Position numbers and translations under genes: made by a program. This document shows, piece by piece, positions 57,388 through 64,000 of a DNA stretch of 64,000 nucleotides; position 1 is the first letter of the stretch, and the number at the start of each line of letters is the position of its first letter. The notes beneath the pieces are model-generated. The model was not told the DNA's origin. It saw nothing but the letters and a program-made list of their open reading frames with translations, and searched no databases. Source of the stretch: Megaustenia siamemsis (lineage: Eukaryota; Mollusca; Gastropoda; Stylommatophora; Ariophantidae); the NCBI GenBank assembly GCA_032433765.1, contig JAVIAB010000073.1, positions 61,340,552 to 61,404,551 of the forward strand. Reading direction: 5' to 3'.

Positions 57388-58917
57388 ATGGAAATACCCA
57401 TTACACAAAGAGAGCTAGAGCTGGCAATATCCAAATTAAAAATGAAAAAGTCACCAGGCAATGATGGAGTGTCCAATGAAATGATTAAGAACTTGGGAAC
57501 TGCAGCTAAAGCAAAACTACTGCAGATCTACAACATTTGCTGGATCACAGGTAGAGTGCCACAGGCATGGAGAGAAGCAATTATGATACCATTACTAAAG
57601 CCAGGAAAAGATGGTTCAATGACATCCAGCTATAGACCAATCAGCCTTACAAGCTGTTTGTGTAAAACAATAGAACGTATAATCAATCTCAGACTGCAGT
57701 GGTACCTGGAAAGTGAAAATCTCCTTGTCCCACAACAAGCAGTCTTTAGACAGTGTTACTCTACCGAAGATCAAGCAACCTATCTTTCCCAGGAAATTGA
57801 AGATGCGTTTCAAGAAAAGAAACTGGTACTAGCAGCATGGATAGACCTAAAGAAAGCTTTTGATAAGGTATGGAAGGAAGGGCTTTTGAAGAAACTGAGA
57901 AATTATGGAGTAAATGGCAGGATGTACAAATGGGTCAAATCATACCTGCATAACAGGAGAGCCAGAGTGCAACTGGATGGTCTTAAGAGTAAGAAGGTCT
58001 TATTGCGCCAGGGCGTTCCACAAGGAGGGGTACTATCTCCAACACTTTTTCTGATCTACATCAATGACCTAGTTACTGAACTACCACATGGCATCAAAGT
58101 GGCAATGTATGCAGATGACTTGGTAATGTGGTGCACAGAGGAGTATGCAACAGTGGCCTCCAAATTGCTACAAAGAGCTATGAATGCACTGAATTCATGG
58201 ACAAATAGATGGTGTATCAGCATCAATACAGACAAATGCAGTACTACACTCTTCACACTCTCCCCAAAACAAAAAGCAGGAGCCATCTACATAAACAATG
58301 AGCCTGTGAAAGAAGACATACAAGCTACATATCTCGGAGTTACATTTGATAACAAACTATCTTGGAAACAGCAGATAAATAAGGCAACCCAAAAAGCAAG
58401 GAGGAAATTGGCTATTCTAAGAAAGTTGTGTGGAACCACATGGGGTGCGAGTGGGAAAATACTCAGTAAAGTTTACCAACAGAGAATACGCCCACATTTA
58501 GAATATGGATCATCCGCATGGTGCTCAGCATCAAACACCACATTGCAAGAACTGGATAAAGTACAAAACCAGGCACTTAGGGTCATCACAGGAGCAATGA
58601 AATCAACACCAGTATTGGAGATGGAGAAATTGTGGAGGATACCAGCACTGAGAGAACGGAGAGACACAAAGGTGCTGATACAGGCAGAACAATTTGTATG
58701 CATGCCGAGACATCCAATGAAGGACAGATTCCAAAATCTTGCATTGGGACGACTTAAGAGAAGCAGCTTTATCCACCAAGCCAAGCGTATTAGTAGACAA
58801 ACACCAGACATGCCAAGAGTTGTTAAACCCCTTCTGCCCATACCAGAACAGACTCCCTGGACAGATGAATCAGGATTATCAGTTCAAATACGGACAGTAA
58901 GTGAAAGGAATAGTTGA
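57388..58917 (+). pseudogene. LINE-C reverse transcriptase and connection region
   Basis: RT blocks run in order: KKSPGNDGVSNEMIKN (residues about 26-41), TSSYRPISLTSCLCKTIER, VPQQAVFRQCYSTEDQA, AAWIDLKKAFDKVWKEGLL with the first catalytic Asp, GVPQGGVLSPTLFLIYINDL, and VAMYADDLVMWC with YADD at 58108-58119 (residues 241-244). AIYINNEPVKEDIQATYLGV and VITGAMKSTPVLEME mark the connection region. All RT catalytic residues I can check are intact. The frame ends by frameshift rather than a natural stop, since RNase H continues in the next frame. Confidence 0.92.
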
Positions 58918-59530
58918 CAAAGAGGAACAAAATAGTCTACAGCGAAAAACAATAACTCTCAGTTTCCTGGATGAAGAATACCCACAAGACCTATGGATCC
59001 GTGTGTACACAGATGGATCAGCACAGAATGCAGTAAAGAATGGGGGAGCAGGTGCATATACAGAGTACCCAAATAACACTAGGGATATGAATAAAATAGC
59101 AACAGGGAAATATTGTCACAATTATGATGCAGAAATACAAGCAATAAAGTTGGCAATAGAAAAACTGCTGAACAGTAATCTTAGCCCACAGCCTGTAGTG
59201 TTTTTGACAGATGCAAGATCAGTACTCCAGGCACTACAATCCAGAAAATTGCCACATCTGCAGACCTTATTGACTGAACTCTGCAAGCACCACAGGGTTG
59301 CCCTGCAGTGGATCCCGTCTCACTGTGGAATACCAGGAAATGAGAAAGCAGATCAGTTGGCAAAGGAAGGTTCAACAGGCACACAACTAGATACACCAGT
59401 TACATACCATCATAAGAAACAGATAATCAAATCAATCAGAGGACCACAAGCCCCAAATCAGGATGCCTTTCATAATATGAATAGATATGAACAAGTTATC
59501 ATTATACGCCTAAGAACAGGACACAATTGA
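58901..59530 (+). pseudogene. LINE-C RNase H domain
   Basis: All RNase H catalytic blocks are present: VYTDGSAQNAVKNGGAGAY (Asp 1), NYDAEIQAIKLAI (Glu), VFLTDARSVLQAL (Asp 2) and WIPSHCGIPGNEKADQLAKE (His and Asp 3). The frame ends RLRTGHN then TGA, where LINE-D has RLRTGHNRMRN. The stop is therefore a CGA to TGA change at a CpG. The sequence continues in frame as LHSHMYTKFKIG and then CTCGQAPPTAEHILQDC. In the live element this enzyme degrades the RNA of the RNA-DNA hybrid. Confidence 0.92.
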
Positions 59531-59720
59531 CTCCATAGTCACATGTATACAAAATTCAAGATCGGCACATCAACTACTTGTACATGTGGACAGGCACCCC
59601 CGACTGCTGAACACATACTTCAAGACTGCACTGAATATAGTAGACTGAGGAAAATCCATTGGCCCATAGATACAACACTACAGACAAAACTATATGGGTC
59701 ACTGTAAGAATTACAAAAGA
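59531..59720 (+). pseudogene. LINE-C C-terminal Cys/His region beyond the stop
   Basis: Still in the RNase H frame it reads YTKFKIGTSTTCTCGQ, APPTAEHILQDCTEYSRLRK and IHWPIDTTLQTKLYGSL before a further stop. The C-x-C…H-x3-C pattern is typical of the tail of this LINE group. Confidence 0.75.
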
Positions 59721-59870
59721 CAGTAAAATTTATACAGGAAACGACATTGCAGATATAGACAATACTTCAGGCGAACGAAAGATAGATTCACTTGCAATGA
59801 CAAAAGTGCTTTGTTTACATCATAAACCTCTGGAAGCGAATCATTTATGGGACTAATAGTACAATTTATT

Positions 59871-60074
59871 CTTCCATCGGGATATCTGCATTGAGTCCCC
59901 CCAAAAAAGGTCTTTGGTTAAAAAGCACATATGCGTTTGAGTTAAACACACAATGAGCCCACTTCATAGATTCAAAATGATCCTTGCCAATGTCATCCGT
60001 TTGCACAAGTTAGGTCCTTAGCTACCAACGTCAAAAATGTCTGAAACGAAGCCATCCAATTAACGACTTTATCT
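59871..60074. other. Unassigned interval
   Basis: Nothing recognised. Confidence 0.4.
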
Positions 60075-60229
60075 TTAGCGAAGGTTAACGAACTGTGAAC
60101 AAACATTTATGTTCAAACCCTTGAAAACATTTTCAAAAATCTGCCAACTCGCAGCAATAACATATATCGTGTTGTTCAATGTAAACATTGCTTGGTCCAT
60201 AGCTCGAATATAAATAAGCTGCCATTTTG

Positions 60230-60430
60230 GTGCGTCCCATGACGTCATCCTCATGGATGATTGGGCGGTGTATCCTGCCATCTCTGTTGCTACTTGCACA
60301 GTTGTTCCTTGCTCATTTAGAGTACGTACATTCGAGGAGCCAATTCTGGAGGATTTCCCGGTAGACAAAAGTTGAGTCTGCAACCCGGACTCCTTGCGTC
60401 TTTCTCCAGATTGCGTCATACATCTCTTAG
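60230..60430 (-). pseudogene. N-terminal scrap of an RTE-like LINE endonuclease
   Basis: The minus-strand frame contains SSRIGSSNVRTLNEQGTTVQ then VATEMAGYTAQ. It resembles the RIGTWNVRTL…Q…EM start of RTE-like endonucleases, in which the Asn is catalytic. The similarity then ends, so only the first 30-40 residues of the domain remain. It might belong to the same family as LINE-A, but the two do not overlap. Confidence 0.55.
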
Positions 60431-62320
60431 ACAGAGAGATTCTACATCTGCCTCCGAAAACCACAATCATCGAGCGGAGTTTACTGTCAACTCAGAATGA
60501 AGCACAGAATATCAATAGTTGGAAGTGAACGAACATTACGGTTGTAGATTCCAGGGGAAGGCTGATTGTTAAAGTATTGGATGTGATGAAAACAATGTCA
60601 AACAATAACTTGTTCACAGAGAATAATCTCTCTCTCTCTCTCTCTATCTTTCTCTCTCTCCCTCACACTTATATAACACACATTCGACCACACACATTCG
60701 ACCACACACATTAAAAAAAAAGAACAATAACGACGGAATTCGTATATTGAGGGAATTGTGTAAACTTAAATTACTTGGATCACAGCCAACTATATATTTA
60801 TTTAGGCCTGCAGACTGAAAGGGAATTCCTGGAAAAATACCAACTAGCGTGACGTTGCGAGCGAGGGTGGTTGGGGATAGAGTGAGGTCAGCCGTCTTTA
60901 GCTCCTATATTTGAATACGTCACGCTAGTTGGTGGGTTTCTCGGTTTTATTTTATGCCCGTGGGTATTAGTTGTGCCTGGCTACTGAACTGCCTCCTTTA
61001 TCTAGCTCGGTCCCTTTTGTCACCGTTCAATTTGACTCAACTAGTTGGAACATATCGAGATAGTCAGAGACTTATTGTTCAATCTTGTTAAAGTCGTTAC
61101 TGTTGCAATTTTGAAATGTCTACATAATTGACTGATTTAACAGAAAATTAATTTTAAACGAACTACTTTGCTACAAAAAATACTTTACTACTTTCTAATT
61201 TGAAATTAATTTTAAATATTTAAAACATTGAGATGTCCAACTGTTCTGAACTTGTAACATTAAACACAGTTTAATTGATAAATGTGAACTTTAGAAAGAA
61301 AATATTCAACTCTACAATGGTGCTGATTTATATAGAATAATACTGTATATGTAACTATAAACAACTATATATTTATAACTATAACAAGAGTCTGTGATCA
61401 ACATTATTGGAACATCACATGCAAATACCAACAGAAATGAAAATGCACTTTCTGGAAATGATCAGTTCGTTTAAGTTGGTCTTTTTAAAGCGAAGGTTTT
61501 TTTTTTGCCATCACAACTGGTTGAACCCCAGATGGTATTATGTCGATATCAGGATTAACGATACTTTTTTTTTTCAAATCAAAATATGCGCCACTTTTAT
61601 TGACTCGCTTCATCAACAGCCGCTCGCAACGGCTACAGAGAATGCAGATTTTGTGTAAAAACCTTGATCTGTCCTCAAGAAAATAATAACAGCTCCATTA
61701 ACTCGGAGAATATCATCGGGAGATGTCAGAAGATCAAGGCTCTTTTCTGATTGACAAAAGTAAACAAAAACTTGTGCGCATTATTAGAAAGTGCGGACAT
61801 GAAAAGGTAGGATTCGTTAAACATGGCTGACATTGTTACTGACCCACAGACAAATGTTGAAGACACATTCTTATCAGGCGGTCGTTGTGACAAACAACAA
61901 GTATGTGACGTAGACTATACACGCTAAAGACATGGACAAAACCAACAGTCAAAAAATGCTTCAAGAAGGAGAATCCTGTCGGAGACTCATTGGTAGACAT
62001 TTTTGTGTGCCTCCGGAAGGATAGATTCATCTGCCCGCTGAGACTGTTTCCCCTGTAGAGACATATCCTACTGCTGACAAGTGCTGATTTACAGCAAGAC
62101 TAAAGAGACAGCGCAAGGGAAGCAATATTTGCGGATTTTTACAGAAATCGATTTCAGTAGATGGCTATGAAAAGAAGCCATGAAATGATTCACAAATAAG
62201 AAAAACAATACCTCACTTAACTGAAATCAATGAAATGGAATTTGTCTAAATCAGTAACCGACATCGTATCTTAACTTAAACAATCCTAGAAATAAAATAT
62301 ATGGTAAGCGCGGTTGGGGG
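60431..62320. other. Unassigned interval with (CT)n and a 17-bp inverted repeat
   Basis: A CT microsatellite lies at about 60626-60662. A perfect 17-bp inverted repeat lies at 60839-60855 and 60917-60933. The rest is A+T-rich with no recognised gene. Confidence 0.5.
60839..60933. repeat. Perfect 17-bp inverted repeat, 61-bp loop
   Basis: accaactagcgtgacgt at 60839-60855 is exactly complementary to acgtcacgctagttggt at 60917-60933. It could be a tiny MITE or a hairpin; no TSD was established. Confidence 0.7.
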
Positions 62321-62324
62321 AGAC

Positions 62325-62462
62325 AGACTAAACTGGACGATCATTATAAGAGATAGATGACATAACTCTCACATGGGTAATAGCAACGCGTACCATCACG
62401 GCAAGAGACAGCTTGAAATGGCCAGTATTTGATGCGGAGATGGCACAATATTATGATTCATA
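62325..62462 (+). pseudogene. Possible LINE C-terminal fragment
   Basis: A frame reads DITLTWVIATRTITARDSLK then WPVFDAEMAQYYDS and a stop, preceded by GRQTKLDDHYKR. The GRxxxxWxDD…W…A.DR..W pattern is common at LINE RT C-termini. It is short and diverged. Confidence 0.35.
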
Positions 62463-62789
62463 AAAACAAAATCTAAGCTAAGATGGATACACTATTTCTA
62501 AAGCTATAGAACACAAGGCGACGAGCTGTACGAGTGAGAAGATTTCACATATTTAGTTAATAAAGAGACGATAAAAACTGTGGAAAATAAATCAGTTTTG
62601 TTTATATAATTGTTGCAGGAGACTGCTGAGAAGTTTATATTTCCCGGCTCTTAAACACCGTTTGCTAATGAACTAACTGTTCGCTTATTTCAACAAGAAT
62701 ACACTCGCTTTCATGCCGTAACAAGAGACAACTTCTTTCGTATGTAGCAACAGTAGATCAGATCTTACTACCTGCCTACATCAGTTGCC
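62463..62789. other. Unassigned interval
   Basis: Nothing recognised. Confidence 0.5.
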
Positions 62790-63233
62790 GTATGTGTCTG
62801 TCAGGTTTCTGTGTTTGAGAACTGACAACACAAATTAGGCTCTAACAATCCTATCACTTCATCGTATGTGTCTGTGAGGTTTCTGTGTTTGAGAACTGAC
62901 AACACAAATTAGGCTCTAACAATCCTATCACTTCATCGTATGTGTCTGTGAGGTTTCTGTGTTTGAGAGCTGACAACACAAATTAGGCTCTAACAATCCT
63001 ATCACTTCATCGTATGTGTCTGTGAGGTTTCTGTGTTTGAGAACTGACAACACAAATTAGGCTCTAACAATCCTATCACTTTATCGTATGTGTCTGTGAG
63101 GTTTCTGTGTTTGAGAACTGACAACACAAATTAGGCTCTAACAATCCTATCACTTCATCGTATGTGTCTGTGAGGTTTCTGTGTTTGAGAACTGACAACA
63201 CAAATTAGGCTCTAACAATCCTATCACTTCATC
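62790..63233. repeat. 74-bp tandem array, exactly 6 copies
   Basis: The unit starts gtatgtgtctgtgaggtttc at 62790, 62864, 62938, 63012, 63086 and 63160. Only a handful of substitutions distinguish the copies (gtcagg in the first, gagagc in the third, ctttatc in the fourth). Confidence 0.95.
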
Positions 63234-63272
63234 AAAAAGAAACAAAAATTAAGATCAAAATTCGGTTGTTAA

Positions 63273-64000
63273 ATGTTAGGTACACAGGAGAAGTGCCGAT
63301 GTGTCAGGCAAGACTGTGTTCTGTCGTTGGATTTGTTCTCAATTTACAGCGAAATTATGAGATCAATAGTAGACAAATGCGGAATTGAAGTCAACTGTCA
63401 CAATATAATCGTTCTGCGAATATTTGGTTATTTGGTTCTGGAAGGCCCCGGTATCACTGCAAACGAATTACAATGCATAATTGCTCAACCGCCCGTGCCA
63501 GTGGAATCATACGAATTACTAACTCATCTCCCAAACAAAGAACGGTAGCTGTAGTCCCCATCATAGCAGTCTCAGCACACGCCAAAAGACATAAGGCGAA
63601 ACCGCATAGAAAGTGAACACGGCCAACTGTTCCCTGTCATACGATATCAGCATTCATCGTAAACAATTGGAATATCGGAACATGATCAAAACGGATGAAA
63701 CACACAGCTCACTGTGTGCACAGATCACTTAACTCAGTAGCTCAATCTGCGAATAGCACGGTCCTAATAACAGAAACTGAAAATGAACTTCAAGAAATGA
63801 TATACATAATAGTGAAAAAAGCAACAAAAAAGGCCTTAGTCTGAATAGTAAAAATAAAATTAAAAAAAGTAATGGTCATATCGATGAAATAATCATAACC
63901 ATCATGCAGTAAGCGGAAAGAAATATTAAACATGTGCAAAGCGTCCAAAACTTTGGCACAATAATATCAGATGGAAGATGTACCACGGAAATAAAACGTA
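63273..64000 (+). mobile_element. LINE-A copy 5 (RT region), split by R1, runs off the window
   Basis: Reads CVRQDCVLSLDLFSIYSEIM and EVNCHNIIVLRI, corresponding to the RT block before YADD. After R1 it resumes with TVLITETENELQEMIYIIVK and KATKKGLSLNSK. The YADD codons lie at the junction and are partly deleted. The order matches LINE-A copy 4. The 5' start near 63273 is uncertain and the 3' end lies beyond the window. Confidence 0.8.
63423..63745 (+). repeat. Interspersed repeat R1, copy 3, inserted in LINE-A RT
   Basis: The 10-bp direct repeat tctgcgaata flanks it at 63413-63422 and 63746-63755, within LINE-A RT coding sequence. It shares the first roughly 320 bp with R1 copies 1 and 2 and stops at aactcagtagctcaa, where those copies continue for about 190 bp. 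Confidence 0.8.

Larger units (their letters stand above)
57262..59870 (+). mobile_element. LINE-C: 5'-truncated I-like LINE with RT and RNase H
   Basis: It starts in frame with YFADSFANDNNIEISLEK, the linker before RT, so the endonuclease and ORF1 are lost. RT, connection, RNase H and a C-terminal Cys/His region follow in the same order as in LINE-D. Two lesions interrupt an otherwise long ORF: a frameshift near 58895 and a TGA at 59528. The 3' end is estimated from the loss of coding similarity. Confidence 0.9.

Noticed and set aside
61407..61658. 83-codon plus-strand ORF
   Set aside because: No recognisable domain, Phe-rich from poly-T runs; consistent with chance.

Overview
The window is eukaryotic, almost certainly metazoan, non-coding or accessory DNA. 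There is no dense operon-like gene layout. It holds several clades of non-LTR retrotransposon (LINE), tRNA-derived SINEs with RNA polymerase III A/B boxes, a Tc1/mariner-type DNA transposon bounded by TA, many microsatellites and about ten minisatellite or satellite arrays. The mixture of RTE-like and I-like LINEs with several tRNA-SINEs would fit a mollusc or other lophotrochozoan. That placement is an inference from repeat content, not something a gene proves. I see no complete host protein-coding gene.

Layout. 0-9.5 kb: an interspersed repeat (R1), a CA microsatellite, a 28/29-bp array, a 34/31-bp array, a decayed copy of a DD82E-like transposase, and a 45-bp array into which a LINE 3' end was inserted with an 11-bp target-site duplication (TSD). 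9.6-13.6 kb: a nearly full-length but broken I-like LINE on the minus strand (ORF1 end, endonuclease, RT, RNase H), itself hit by a 225-bp LINE fragment with a 12-bp TSD. 14.0-17.3 kb: a 29-bp array and two abutting 36-bp arrays, the first carrying a 302-codon hydrophobic ORF. 17.5-19.5 kb: a 1,984-bp DNA transposon with 105-bp terminal inverted repeats (TIRs). 19.8-25.9 kb: SINEs and LINE scraps. 26.1-48.45 kb: one continuous 41/42-bp satellite array of about 540 monomers with nested higher-order duplications. 48.5-64 kb: LINE fragments with clear TSDs, a 42-bp E-box-bearing array, further SINE and MITE-like repeats, a truncated cysteine-rich tandem-domain ORF on the minus strand, a 5'-truncated RT-RNase H LINE on the plus strand, a six-copy 74-bp array, and an RTE-like LINE running off the window end.

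How it fits together. About half of the window is tandem repeat, and most of the rest is transposon debris nested in or next to those arrays. LINE RTs mobilised the 5'-truncated LINE fragments and the SINEs; one SINE-like repeat shares its 3' tail with a LINE fragment here. Most long ORFs are by-products of tandem repetition: a 41-bp or 34-bp period cycles through all three frames, so every frame encodes the same periodic polypeptide. The most unusual object is the 22-kb satellite. Its dated-looking internal block duplications (offsets of 1,032, 2,310, 1,153, 3,463, 2,596 and about 9,198 bp) and regularly phased GTCGAC palindromes deserve follow-up.
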